The position numbers and the translations under genes were made by a program. A stretch of 64,000 bases of DNA. It comes from Burkholderia sp. FERM BP-3421. Lineage in GTDB: Bacteria; Pseudomonadota; Gammaproteobacteria; Burkholderiales; Burkholderiaceae. This document shows, piece after piece, positions 1 through 8,519 of the stretch; the stretch's first letter is position 1, and the number at the start of each line of letters is the position of its first letter. The stretch is from contig NZ_CP117782.1 in assembly GCF_028657905.1 (NCBI RefSeq), forward strand, positions 3,162,001 to 3,226,000. The letters are read 5' to 3'. The notes below the pieces were generated by a model, which was not told the DNA's origin, made no database searches, and saw only the letters and a program-made list of their open reading frames with translations.

Positions 1-427
1 GATCGAGGTGACGCAAGACGACTTCATGCTGGGTCATGGATGACGCTCCTGGTTGCGATGAAAGGGCGGGTTGCGCCACGCGCCGGCTCCGGTACTGCGC
101 GGGCGGCATGCCGAACGCGTCGCGAAACGCGCGGCTGAACGCATGCGGCGAGCCGTAGCCGGCGCGCTGCGCGATGTCGCTGATCGGCCGCCCCGTCCGG
201 ATCAGGTCGTCCGCCGCGCGTGCGAGCCGGATGCGCCGCACGGTCGCCACCACCGACTCACCGTAGAGCCCCTGGTAGATCCGGTGCCAGTGATAGGGCG
301 ACAGACACGCAACCTCGGCGAGCCGGTTCAGGTCCAGCGGTTCGTCGAGGTGGGCGCGGATATACGCATGCACGCGCGCGAGGCGGGCGTGGTAGCGGGT
401 CCAGCAGGCGGGCAGGGTGGCGGTCAT
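1..427 (-). CDS. AraC-family regulator with GyrI-like effector domain (3' end off the window)
   Basis: Reads leftwards from ATG at 427 and leaves the window still open, so only the first 142 residues are seen. Residues about 10-105 form a two-helix-turn-helix AraC/XylS DNA-binding domain; the second HTH has the usual 'DIAQRAGYGSPHAFSRAF' sequence. Here the HTH is N-terminal, and the start of a second domain (from about residue 131, 'MTQHEVVLRHLD') looks like the GyrI-like small-molecule-binding domain that follows the HTH in the SoxS/Rob-like 'AraC-GyrI' subfamily. Such proteins bind DNA as monomers and sense hydrophobic ligands or drugs; the actual ligand cannot be told. It diverges from the channel gene starting at 732. 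Domain order is seen; the GyrI call rests on a short stretch and on family knowledge. Confidence 0.82.
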   Translation of the reverse strand, partial: MTATLPACWTRYHARLARVHAYIRAHLDEPLDLNRLAEVACLSPYHWHRIYQGLYGESVVATVRRIRLARAADDLIRTGRPISDIAQRAGYGSPHAFSRAFRDAFGMPPAQYRSRRVAQPALSSQPGASSMTQHEVVLRHLD

Positions 428-731
428 CGGCGCGGCGCGGCGGCGGCGGAACAGGCGCTCACCTTAGCACGTCGCCTTTTGACAAATCTTGCGCTCCGCA
501 CCGGTTCCGCGCCCGCGTCGCGCGGGCGTCCGCCCTTATATCTGGCACTATTTAACGCGGCATGGTGCGCGTGGCCGTAACGATTTGCTGATCAATGTTT
601 AAGTACGGTGAAAAACGATTGAATCCGCCATCGTTCCCCGTGTAAGGTCGCGCTGGCAGCCCCGATTTTTCGGAGTCCGCAGGTTGTCCATCGATGTCCA
701 ACCGCAGCAACACGCTTTCGGGAGAGAACAA
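428..731. promoter_or_regulatory. divergent intergenic region, AraC gene / channel gene
   Basis: About 300 bases without a credible gene. The part from 470 to 660 is clearly richer in A+T than its surroundings and must contain the divergent promoters. No convincing -35/-10 pair with 16-18 nt spacing could be placed by eye. A purine-rich ribosome site (GGAGAG, 721-726) precedes the ATG at 732. Confidence 0.4.
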
Positions 732-2195
732 ATGGATTCATCCGGCTTCTTGACATCGCTGCAAAGCACCCTGGGCGTTTACCTGCCCAAGATCGCCGGC
801 GCGCTCGGCATCCTGATCGTCGGCTGGCTGATCGCCGTGCTGGTCCGTGCCGGCGTGCGCAAGCTGCTGGGCGCCTTGAAGGTCGACCAGCGCATCGCGG
901 AGAGCACCGGGCAGGGCGCGCAGGTCGAAGGCATCGTCGCGGGCGGCCTGTTCTGGCTGATCCTGCTCGTGACCGCGGTCGGCATCTTCAACGTGCTGAA
1001 CCTCTACGCGGTATCGAATCCGTTCTCGCTGCTCGTCACCAAGATCATCAACTACCTGCCGAACCTGCTCGGCGGCGGCGCGCTCGCGCTGATCGCGTGG
1101 TTGATCGCCTCGCTCTTGCGCAGCATCGTGGGGAAGGCACTGAAGGCGAGCCGGATCGACGGCAAGCTGTCCGAGACGGCCGGCATGAAGCCGATGAGCG
1201 GCTATCTCGGCGACGTGCTGTTCTGGCTCGTGATCCTGATGTTCATTCCCGCGATCCTCGCCGCGTTCGACCTGAACGGGCTGCTGTCGCCGGTTCAGGG
1301 CATGATCGACAAGATCCTCGCGATCGTCCCGAACGTGTTCGCGGCGGTCGTGATCGGCTTCGTCGGCTGGGTGGTCGCGCGGATCCTGCGCGGCCTCGTC
1401 GTCAACCTGCTGAGCGCGGCGGGCGCCGACCGTCTCACGCAGAACGTCGACAGCGCGACGCCCGTGAAACTGTCGAGCCTGCTCGGCACCGTGGTCTATA
1501 TCTTCGTATTCGTGCCGACCCTGATTTCCGCGCTCGACGCGCTGAAGATCGAGGCGATCTCGGGCCCGGCCACGCGCCTGCTCGACCAGTTCCTCGGCGC
1601 GGTGCCCGACATCGTCGCGGCGGTCGTGATCTTGCTCGTCACGTTCTATGTCGCGCGCTTCGTCGCGACGCTCGTGCAGAAGCTGCTGGTGGCGGCGGGC
1701 GTCGACGGGCTGCCCGCCGTGCTCGGCGTCGAACGGGTGTTCTCGGGCACGTTGCAGCCGTCGGTGCTGGCCGGCCGGCTCGTGATCTTCTTCGCGATGC
1801 TGTTCGCGACCGTCGAGGCCGCGAACCGGCTCGGCTTCGGGCAGGTGCGCGACGTCGTCACGCTGTTCATCGAGTTCGGCGCGCACATCCTGATGGGCGG
1901 CGTGATCCTCGTGATCGGCTTCTGGCTCGCCGGCCTCGCGCGCCGCGTGATCCAGCAGGCCGACCACGACCAGAGCGGCCTGCTCGCGCGGATCGCGCAA
2001 TTCGCGATCCTCGGCCTCGTGTTCGCCATGGGGCTGCGCGCGATGGGCATCGCCAATGAGATCGTGCAGCTCGCGTTCGGGCTCGTGCTCGGGGCGGTCG
2101 CGGTGGCGGTGGCGCTGTCGTTCGGTCTCGGCGGCCGCGAGGCGGCGGGCAAGCTGCTCGACCGCTGGATCAACACGCGCGATCGCAAGGACTAA
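732..2195 (+). CDS. TM-helix-repeat small-conductance mechanosensitive channel-like protein
   Basis: Integral membrane protein of 487 residues built from five related units. Each has a hydrophobic helix of the type 'L..xPn...ALxILiVGWLIA.lvR' followed by an amphipathic stretch such as 'VRKLLGALKVDQRI' (units near residues 12, 100, 195, 285 and 370). This is the 'TM helix' repeat of the CmpX/YjeP-like family, annotated as mechanosensitive ion channels; no classical MscS beta domain follows. The likely role is an inner-membrane channel or osmotic/membrane-stress protein. The start at 732 is preferred to an upstream in-frame TTG (684) because GGAGAG lies 5 nt before it and the first repeat starts soon after. 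The gene stands alone; its last codons are part of a duplicated segment (see repeat at 2182). Confidence 0.85.
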   Translation: MDSSGFLTSLQSTLGVYLPKIAGALGILIVGWLIAVLVRAGVRKLLGALKVDQRIAESTGQGAQVEGIVAGGLFWLILLVTAVGIFNVLNLYAVSNPFSLLVTKIINYLPNLLGGGALALIAWLIASLLRSIVGKALKASRIDGKLSETAGMKPMSGYLGDVLFWLVILMFIPAILAAFDLNGLLSPVQGMIDKILAIVPNVFAAVVIGFVGWVVARILRGLVVNLLSAAGADRLTQNVDSATPVKLSSLLGTVVYIFVFVPTLISALDALKIEAISGPATRLLDQFLGAVPDIVAAVVILLVTFYVARFVATLVQKLLVAAGVDGLPAVLGVERVFSGTLQPSVLAGRLVIFFAMLFATVEAANRLGFGQVRDVVTLFIEFGAHILMGGVILVIGFWLAGLARRVIQQADHDQSGLLARIAQFAILGLVFAMGLRAMGIANEIVQLAFGLVLGAVAVAVALSFGLGGREAAGKLLDRWINTRDRKD

Positions 2196-2273
2196 CGCGC
2201 GGGACGCGGGGCGCCATGCCCCGCGTCGTGTTCAGGCGGAGCCACGTCAGGCCGGGCCAAGCTCAGGCCGCGC
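2182..2273 (+). repeat. direct repeat copy 1 (duplicated convergent gene ends)
   Basis: 92 bp that recurs at 2342-2433 with only three mismatches (2190, 2205, 2212), exactly 160 bp later. It begins inside the last codons of the channel gene and includes its TAA. It contains a hairpin (GCGGGGC at 2206-2212 pairing with GCCCCGC at 2218-2224) and ends in the same sequence that forms the 3' end of the acyltransferase gene in copy 2. Confidence 0.95.
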
Positions 2274-2341
2274 CGATGCCGGGCCGCATCAGGCCGAACC
2301 GCGTTGGATCGAACCGCGTCAAGCGGACCGCATCAGATCGA

Positions 2342-2433
2342 ATCGCAAGAACTAACGCGCGGGATGCGGGGTGCCATGCCCCGCGTCGTGTTCAGGCGGA
2401 GCCACGTCAGGCCGGGCCAAGCTCAGGCCGCGC
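2342..2433 (+). repeat. direct repeat copy 2
   Basis: Second copy of the 2182-2273 unit. Its left end repeats the channel-gene end (codons for Arg-Lys-Asn then TAA); its right end (2423-2433) supplies the stop and last codons of the leftward acyltransferase gene. The 68 bp between copies contain degenerate 'accgc-atca' and 'gaaccgcgt' motifs that look like decayed flanking coding sequence. This fits an old tandem duplication of the whole convergent gene-end junction. Confidence 0.95.
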
Positions 2434-3475
2434 GCTTCCAGGCGATTGCCCACGCGTGCGGCAACGGCGGGAAGCCGGCCACGCCGGCGAGGCCCGCGCG
2501 CAGTGTCAGCGCGTACAGCAGCATCGGCGCGGCGAGCCCGGCGGTGGTGCCGAGCGCGAGGTGCAGCGCGAGCGTCGCCACGGCGGGCGTCGCCACGCCG
2601 GCGTGCTGCAGCGCGATACGCACGCTCGCCGTGACCAGGATGTGCGTGAGGTAGATCGGCATCGAGGCGATGCCGGCCGATTCGAGCCAGATCCGCCAGC
2701 GGGGCGCATCACGCATCCGGTCCGCGCGCCACGCGAGTTGCAGCGTGAGGGCGATGCCGGCGAGCGCGGCGGGCATGGCCCAGACGCTGTCCGCCTCGCC
2801 GTGGCCGTGCGCGAACAGCACGGCCGCCGCGAACGCGGCGCCGCTCGCGGCGATCCGCCCCGGCGTCGCGCCGCGCGCGACGAGCCGCGGCAAATACTCG
2901 TTCGCGAGCAGGCCGAGCGCGAAGAACGGCCAGTTCATCAACGCGAGCGAGACGATCCCCCAGTGCGTCGACGCGCCGAGCGCAAGACCGAGCGCCGCGA
3001 GGCCGGCGAGCGGCCCGTGCGCGCGCAGCAGCGCGGGCGCCGTATGGGCGAGCGCCCACGCGAGCAGCATGCAGAGCATCAACGCGTAGAGAAACCAGAA
3101 CTGGCCGAACGGCCGCCAGCCGATCGCGAGCAGGTCCGCCACGCCGAACGCGTGGTTCGTGCCGTGCGTCGTCATCACGAGCTGCGCCGCGCCCTGCAAC
3201 CCCGACCACAGCAGGTACGGATGCGCGACCGCGCGCAGCTGCGCCGGCAGGAAGCCGTGGCCCGCGCCGCGCAGCGCGCGCTCGACGTGCCGCCCCGACA
3301 ACAGGAAGAACAGCGGCATGTGGAACGTGTGGATCGTGTAGTCGAGCGCGGCCGCCCACACGGCGGGCGCGCCGTCCGGCACGAGTCCCGCCGCGCCGAC
3401 CCCGCGCAGCGCGTGCCCGAACACGACGAGGAAGATGCCCGCGCCGCGCGCGGTATCGAGATAGGTTTCCCGCAT
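2423..3475 (-). CDS. membrane acyltransferase (acyltransferase-3 / fucose 4-O-acetylase-like)
   Basis: 350-residue polytopic membrane protein with roughly ten hydrophobic segments. The N-terminus 'YLDTARGAGIFLVVFGHALR' is the signature of the acyltransferase-3 family (COG3594-like), in which a conserved His in the first membrane helix is needed to move acetyl or other acyl groups to periplasmic sugars. Typical targets are O-antigen, exopolysaccharide or glycans; none can be inferred here. The long in-frame extension upstream of 3475 is Arg/Pro-rich and unlike the family, so the start was placed at the Met just before the conserved motif. It converges on the channel gene and its stop lies inside the direct repeat. 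It diverges from eat with 278 bp between starts. Confidence 0.8.
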   Translation of the reverse strand: MRETYLDTARGAGIFLVVFGHALRGVGAAGLVPDGAPAVWAAALDYTIHTFHMPLFFLLSGRHVERALRGAGHGFLPAQLRAVAHPYLLWSGLQGAAQLVMTTHGTNHAFGVADLLAIGWRPFGQFWFLYALMLCMLLAWALAHTAPALLRAHGPLAGLAALGLALGASTHWGIVSLALMNWPFFALGLLANEYLPRLVARGATPGRIAASGAAFAAAVLFAHGHGEADSVWAMPAALAGIALTLQLAWRADRMRDAPRWRIWLESAGIASMPIYLTHILVTASVRIALQHAGVATPAVATLALHLALGTTAGLAAPMLLYALTLRAGLAGVAGFPPLPHAWAIAWKRAA

Positions 3476-3753
3476 GGTGGCCTGGTGGGGGCGCGGCGAC
3501 GCCGCGTTGCGATGAATGTAGGCAGCGCGCATGCGCCGGTGTGTGGGCCGCCCGACACATGCGCGCGCCTCAATGTGGCCTGGATCACCGTGCCGATGCC
3601 GCTCGCCCGCAGCGTTGCCCCTTACGAAACGAAAGCCCGGACGTTTGCCGATTTTCGATAACACGTCGATTAATGACTCTCTAGGATCGGTCTTCAGTCG
3701 CGGGGGCCAGATACCACCGGTCCGCCCGGCCAGCCGCACTTGAGGAGAGATCC

Positions 3754-5163
3754 ATGCAGACAGAATCGAAAGGTCGCCCCGGCGCGGGCGGCAAGGCGTC
3801 GCAGCCGGTTCTCCGGCAGACGCTCGGCACCTGGCAGCTGTGGGGCATCGCGGTCGGGCTCGTGATCTCGGGCGAGTACTTCGGCTGGAGCTATGGCTGG
3901 GCCAGCGCGGGCACGCTCGGTTTCGTCGTCACCGCGCTGTTCGTGGCGGCGATGTACACGACCTTCATCTTCAGCTTCACCGAGCTGACCACTTCGATTC
4001 CGCACGCGGGCGGGCCGTTCGCCTACGCCCGGCGCGCGTTCGGGCCGGCGGGCGGCTATCTGGCGGGCGCGGCGACGCTGGTCGAGTTCGTGTTCGCGCC
4101 GCCCGCGATCGCACTCGCGATCGGCGCCTATCTGCATGTGCAGTTCCCGGGCCTCGAACCGAAGCACGCGGCGATGGGCGCCTATCTCGTGTTCATGGCG
4201 CTCAACATCGTCGGCGTGCAGATCGCGGCGACCTTCGAGCTGGTCGTCACGCTGTTCGCGATCTTCGAGCTGCTCGTGTTCATGGGCGTCGTGTCGCCGG
4301 GCTTCGCGTGGAGCAACTTCGCCAAGGGCGGCTGGGCGGGCGCCGATCATTTCAGCCTCGGCGCGTTCCACGGGATGTTCGCCGCGATCCCGTTCGCGAT
4401 CTGGTTCTTCCTCGCGATCGAGGGCGTCGCGATGGCGGCCGAGGAGGCCAAGAATCCGCAGCGCTCGATCCCGATCGCCTACGTCGCCGGGATCCTGACG
4501 CTCGTCGTGCTCGCGATCGGCGTGATGGTGTTCGCCGGCGGCGCGGGCGACTGGACCAGGCTCGCCAACATCAACGATCCGCTGCCGCAGGCGATGAAGT
4601 ACATCGTCGGCGCGAACAGCGGCTGGATGCACATGCTCGTGTGGCTGGGCCTCTTCGGGCTCGTCGCGTCGTTTCACGGCATCATCCTCGGTTATTCGCG
4701 ACAGATCTTCGCGCTGGCCCGCGAGGGCTACCTGCCCGAGTGGCTCGCCAAGGTGCATCCGTGCTTCCAGACGCCGTACCGCGCGATCCTCGCGGGCGGC
4801 GTGGTCGGGATCGTCGCGATCTACAGCGACGAGCTGATCCAGTTCGGCGGCCAGACGCTCACGGCGAACATCGTGACGATGTCGGTGTTCGGCGCTATCG
4901 TGATGTATATCGTCAGCATGGCGGCCCTGTTCAAGCTGCGCCGCACGCAGCCGCGCCTCGCGCGGCCGTTCCGCGCGCCGCTGTATCCGTTCTTTCCGGC
5001 TTTCGCGCTCGTCGCGGCGCTCGTGTGTCTCGCGACGATGGTGTATTTCAACGGGCTCGTCGCGCTGATCTTCGTCGCGTTCCTCGCGCTCGGCTACGGC
5101 TATTTCCTCGCGACCGGCGCGCAGCGTTCGGCGGCGCCCGCCGACGCGCTCGTCGAGGAATGA
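3754..5163 (+). CDS. eat: ethanolamine permease (APC superfamily)
   Basis: 469 residues with 12 predicted membrane helices. It has the amino-acid/polyamine/organocation transporter fold: 'SGEYFGWSYGW' in helix 1, 'SIPHAGGPFAYARRAFGP' in the helix 2-3 region, and 'AEEAKNPQRSIP' in the cytoplasmic loop. These are hallmarks of the Eat-type ethanolamine importers. It is followed 70 bp later by eutB and then overlapping eutC, so it should bring in the substrate of the ammonia-lyase. A strong ribosome site (GAGGAGAG) ends 6 nt before the ATG. The transporter family is certain; the ethanolamine assignment rests on sequence type plus the operon. Confidence 0.92.
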   Translation: MQTESKGRPGAGGKASQPVLRQTLGTWQLWGIAVGLVISGEYFGWSYGWASAGTLGFVVTALFVAAMYTTFIFSFTELTTSIPHAGGPFAYARRAFGPAGGYLAGAATLVEFVFAPPAIALAIGAYLHVQFPGLEPKHAAMGAYLVFMALNIVGVQIAATFELVVTLFAIFELLVFMGVVSPGFAWSNFAKGGWAGADHFSLGAFHGMFAAIPFAIWFFLAIEGVAMAAEEAKNPQRSIPIAYVAGILTLVVLAIGVMVFAGGAGDWTRLANINDPLPQAMKYIVGANSGWMHMLVWLGLFGLVASFHGIILGYSRQIFALAREGYLPEWLAKVHPCFQTPYRAILAGGVVGIVAIYSDELIQFGGQTLTANIVTMSVFGAIVMYIVSMAALFKLRRTQPRLARPFRAPLYPFFPAFALVAALVCLATMVYFNGLVALIFVAFLALGYGYFLATGAQRSAAPADALVEE

Positions 5164-5233
5164 CGCGCGGGCGGCCCGCCCCCGCACCGCGGCGCGCGCA
5201 CGCGCCGCGGGCATCACAAGGAGTCGGCATCGG

Positions 5234-6631
5234 ATGGCTTATACGGAGACGATCGGTTCGCGCACCTACCGCTTCGCGGACCTGAAAACCCTGCTCGCGA
5301 AGGCGAGCCCGCTGCGGTCCGGCGATCAGCTCGCGGGCGTCGCCGCCGCGAGCGAGGAGGAGCGCGTCGCCGCGAAGATGGCGCTCGCCGAGGTGCCGCT
5401 CGCGACCTTCCTGAACGAGGCGCTGATCCCCTACGAGGACGACGAGGTCACGCGCCTCATCCTCGACGATCATTCGCGCGCAGCCTTCGCCGAGATCGCG
5501 CACCTGACGGTCGGCGATTTCCGCAACTGGCTGCTGTCGTCGGCCGTCGACGGCGCGGCGCTGGAACGCGTCGCGCCGGGCCTCACGCCCGAGATGGTCG
5601 CCGCGGTGTCGAAGCTGATGCGCAACCAGGATCTGATCGCGGCCGCGCGCAAGCGTCGTGTGGTCACGCGCTTTCGCAACACGGTCGGGCTGGCGGGGCG
5701 GATGTCGGTGCGCCTGCAGCCGAACCACCCGACCGACGACGTGAAGGGCATCGCCGCGTCGATGCTCGACGGCCTCATGTACGGCTGCGGCGATGCGATG
5801 ATCGGCATCAATCCCGCCACCGACAGCCTCGCGGCGATCGTCAGGCTGCTCGACATGATCGACGGGTTCCGCGAGCGCTACCGGGTGCCGACCCAGTCGT
5901 GCGTGCTGACCCACGTGACCAACACGATCGCGGCGGTCGAGAAGGGCGCGCCCGTCGATCTCGTGTTCCAGTCGATCGCGGGCACCGAGCGCGCGAACGC
6001 GAGCTTCGGGATCTCGCTCGCGCTGCTGCGCGAGGCGCGCGAGGCCGCGCTGTCGCTGCGGCGCGGCACGGTCGGCGACAACCTCATGTACTTCGAGACG
6101 GGCCAGGGCAGCGCGCTGTCCGCGAACGCGCATCACGGCGTCGACCAGCAGACCTGCGAGGTGCGCGCCTACGCGGTCGCGCGCAAGTTCGAGCCGTTCC
6201 TCGTCAACACGGTGGTCGGCTTCATCGGCCCCGAGTATCTGTACGACGGCAAGCAGATCATCCGCGCGGGGCTCGAGGATCACTTCTGCGGCAAGCTGCT
6301 CGGCGTGCCGATGGGCTGCGACATCTGCTACACGAACCACGCGGAAGCCGACCAGGACGACATGGACACGCTGCTGACGCTGCTCGGCGCGGCCGGCATC
6401 AACTTCATCATGGGCATCCCCGGCGCGGACGACGTGATGCTCAACTACCAGAGCACCTCGTTCCACGACGCGCTGTACGTGCGCGAGGTGCTGGGGCTGC
6501 GGCGCGCGCCGGAATTCGAGGAGTGGCTGGAGACGATGGGCATCGCGGACGCGCGCGGCGCGCTCCTGGCCGCATCGCCGCGCCAACCCCTGCTCGCGGG
6601 CGCGCACGAATGGATGGGGCTCGACGCATGA
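5234..6631 (+). CDS. eutB: ethanolamine ammonia-lyase, large subunit
   Basis: 465 residues, the usual family length. With EutC it forms the adenosylcobalamin (B12)-dependent enzyme that splits ethanolamine into acetaldehyde and ammonia. EutB supplies the TIM-barrel active site; recognisable stretches include 'RLQPNHPTDDVKGIAASMLDG', the Gln/Glu-rich barrel segment 'YFETGQGSALSANAHHGVD', and 'MGCDICYTNHAEADQDDMDT' near the C-terminus. The ATG at 5234 follows an AAGGAG site. The stop codon overlaps the eutC start (ATGA at 6628), indicating translational coupling. No microcompartment shell genes are seen, so acetaldehyde is presumably handled in the cytosol by the dehydrogenase encoded at 10335. 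Confidence 0.97.
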   Translation: MAYTETIGSRTYRFADLKTLLAKASPLRSGDQLAGVAAASEEERVAAKMALAEVPLATFLNEALIPYEDDEVTRLILDDHSRAAFAEIAHLTVGDFRNWLLSSAVDGAALERVAPGLTPEMVAAVSKLMRNQDLIAAARKRRVVTRFRNTVGLAGRMSVRLQPNHPTDDVKGIAASMLDGLMYGCGDAMIGINPATDSLAAIVRLLDMIDGFRERYRVPTQSCVLTHVTNTIAAVEKGAPVDLVFQSIAGTERANASFGISLALLREAREAALSLRRGTVGDNLMYFETGQGSALSANAHHGVDQQTCEVRAYAVARKFEPFLVNTVVGFIGPEYLYDGKQIIRAGLEDHFCGKLLGVPMGCDICYTNHAEADQDDMDTLLTLLGAAGINFIMGIPGADDVMLNYQSTSFHDALYVREVLGLRRAPEFEEWLETMGIADARGALLAASPRQPLLAGAHEWMGLDA

Positions 6632-7422
6632 GCGACGCCATCGAGAAGAATCCGTGGGGCGAACTGAAGGCGTTCACGAACGCGCGGATCGCGCTCGGCC
6701 GCACGGGCAGCAGCCTGCCGACCGCGCCGCTGCTCGCGTTCAACCTGTCGCACGCGCAGGCGCGCGACGCCGTGCACCAGCCGCTCGACGTGGAGGCGCT
6801 GCACCGCGCGCTGGCCGACGCGGGATTCGCGTCGCTCGACGCGCACAGCGCGGCGCCCGATCGCCAGCACTACCTGCGGCGGCCCGACCTCGGGCGGCGG
6901 CTGTCGGACGCCAGCCGCGCGGCGCTCGCGCAAGCGGGCGAGGCGGCGGGCGAGCCGCCCGAGCTGGTGTTCGTGATCGGCGACGGGCTGTCGGCGTTCG
7001 CGGCCGCGAAGCAGGCGCTGCCGCTGCTGCAGGCGGTGCGCGGACGGCTCGACGTCGACGGCTGGCGGGTCGGCCCGGTGGTGGTCGCGCAGCAGGCGCG
7101 CGTCGCGCTCGGCGACGAGATCGGCGAGCTGCTGCGCGCGCGGCTCGTCGCGATGCTGATCGGCGAGCGTCCGGGGCTCAGCTCGCCGGACAGCCTCGGG
7201 GTCTATCTCACCTATGCGCCGAAGGTCGGCTGCCACGACGCGCTGCGCAACTGCATCTCGAACGTGCGGCCGGAGGGGCTGCCCTACGCGGCGGCCGCGC
7301 ACAAGCTCCACTACCTGCTCACCCATGCGCGGCGGCTCGGCCTCACGGGCGTCGGGCTCAAGGACGACAGCGACGCCACGCTGCCCGGCGCGGCGGCGCC
7401 CGCGCAGCTGTCGGACGTTTGA
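6628..7422 (+). CDS. eutC: ethanolamine ammonia-lyase, small subunit
   Basis: 264 residues. It is the partner of EutB and helps bind the cobalamin cofactor. Characteristic segments are 'NARIALGRTGSSLPTAPLLA' near the N-terminus, 'PELVFVIGDGLSAFAA' in the middle, and 'CHDALRNCISNVRPEGL' towards the C-terminus. The start was chosen because ATG at 6628 overlaps the eutB TGA by four bases and begins just before the conserved N-terminus; a longer in-frame reading upstream is only a shadow of eutB. The gene ends at a GC-rich palindrome shared with the convergent LysR gene. Confidence 0.96.
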   Translation: MSDAIEKNPWGELKAFTNARIALGRTGSSLPTAPLLAFNLSHAQARDAVHQPLDVEALHRALADAGFASLDAHSAAPDRQHYLRRPDLGRRLSDASRAALAQAGEAAGEPPELVFVIGDGLSAFAAAKQALPLLQAVRGRLDVDGWRVGPVVVAQQARVALGDEIGELLRARLVAMLIGERPGLSSPDSLGVYLTYAPKVGCHDALRNCISNVRPEGLPYAAAAHKLHYLLTHARRLGLTGVGLKDDSDATLPGAAAPAQLSDV

Positions 7423-7443
7423 GCGGCGGCGGGCCCGCCGCTC
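7421..7443. terminator. GC-rich palindrome between convergent eutC and LysR gene
   Basis: GAGCGGCG (7421-7428) and CGCCGCTC (7436-7443) form an 8-bp stem over the two stop codons. There is no T-run on either strand, so Rho-independent termination is possible but not certain; it may only stabilise the 3' ends. Confidence 0.45.
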
Positions 7444-8332
7444 AGGCGGGCTGGAACAGGCGCGCGCACAGGAAGTCGACGAACACCCGCAGCTTCGGCG
7501 ACAGCTGGCGGCTCGACGGCCACAGCACCGAGAATTGCCCGGGCGCGATCCGGTAGTCGTCGAGCACCGTGACGAGCGCGCCGCATGCGAGTGCGTCGCG
7601 CGCGAGGAAATCGGGCATGTAGCCGATGCCGAAGCCGGCCAGCACCGCCGCGCGCAACGCCTCCATGTTGTTGCAGGTCATCGCCGCGCGCAGGTTCGGC
7701 GGCTCGCCGCCGTCGTGCGCGAGCGCCCACGGCTGCAGCTTGCCGGTGGTCGGGAAGCGGTAGCGCACGCAGGCATGCGCGGCGAGGTCGTCCGGTATCC
7801 CGGGCGCGCCGGCCCGTTCGAGATAGGCGGGCGCCGCGCACAGCACGAAGCGGAACGGCCCCAGGCGGCGCGACATCAGGCTTGAATCGGTCAGCTGGCC
7901 GCTGCGGATCACCGCGTCGAAGCCGCCGTCGACCACGTCGACGAGCCGGTCGTTGAAATCGAGATCGAGTTCGATGTCCGGATAGCGCGCGCGGAATTCC
8001 GGCAGCACCGGCAGCAGGAAACGGTAACCGATCACGGGCAGGCTCACGCGGAGCCGGCCGCGCGGCGTCTGCGCCGATTCCGACAGCGTGGCCTCCGCGT
8101 CGCGCAGCTCCTCCAGGATCCGGTGGCAGCGTTCGTGGAAGTGCCGCCCTTCGTCGGTGAGCGTGACCCGGCGCGTGGTGCGGTGAAACAGCCGCACGCC
8201 GAGCGACTGTTCGAGCTTCGCGATCGTCTTGCCGACCGCCGACGCCGAGATCCCGAGCTTGCGCCCGGCGGCGACGAAGCTCAGCGTCTCCGCCGTGCGC
8301 ACGAAGGCGACGATGCCGTTGAGGTTGTCCAT
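7442..8332 (-). CDS. LysR-type transcriptional regulator
   Basis: 296 residues, typical LTTR length. The N-terminal winged HTH covers residues 3-62 ('FVAAGRKLGISASAVGKTIA', 'LGVRLFHRTTRRVTLT'); the rest is a periplasmic-binding-protein-like effector domain ('SLPVIGYRFLLPVLPEF', 'VIRSGQL'). It is divergent from the MFS exporter at 8520, with 187 bp between starts. This is the classical arrangement for an LTTR that controls its divergent neighbour and itself. The inducer is unknown. It sits between the two ethanolamine blocks, but nothing in the sequence ties it to that pathway. Confidence 0.93.
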   Translation of the reverse strand: MDNLNGIVAFVRTAETLSFVAAGRKLGISASAVGKTIAKLEQSLGVRLFHRTTRRVTLTDEGRHFHERCHRILEELRDAEATLSESAQTPRGRLRVSLPVIGYRFLLPVLPEFRARYPDIELDLDFNDRLVDVVDGGFDAVIRSGQLTDSSLMSRRLGPFRFVLCAAPAYLERAGAPGIPDDLAAHACVRYRFPTTGKLQPWALAHDGGEPPNLRAAMTCNNMEALRAAVLAGFGIGYMPDFLARDALACGALVTVLDDYRIAPGQFSVLWPSSRQLSPKLRVFVDFLCARLFQPA

Positions 8333-8371
8333 GGGAGCCGATTCCGGGTGTCAGAGGCCAAATACCGAATG

Positions 8372-8387
8372 CCGAATGCAATTACGG
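8372..8387. promoter_or_regulatory. possible LysR-type operator dyad
   Basis: CCGAATGCAATTACGG is an imperfect CCG-N10-CGG dyad in the A+T-rich divergent promoter region between the LysR gene (start 8332) and the MFS gene (start 8520). A second CCGAAT lies just upstream (8365). Position and symmetry suit a regulator box, but this is inference. Confidence 0.35.
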
Positions 8388-8519
8388 AATTTAACTCCAC
8401 TATCTGAGGAGTTTCACGTTGTTTTTCTTTGATTAGATCCGAATTATCTTTCATCGCTCCGACGGGCCGCGCGCAGGGCATGCGCGACGGGCGGCCCCGG
8501 CTACTGACGAGGAGCGTCG

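Noticed and set aside
738..2000. Long open frame antisense to the channel gene (420 residues)
   Set aside because: Asp/Arg/Glu/His-rich translation typical of a frame opposite GC3-rich coding sequence; no ribosome site, no domain.
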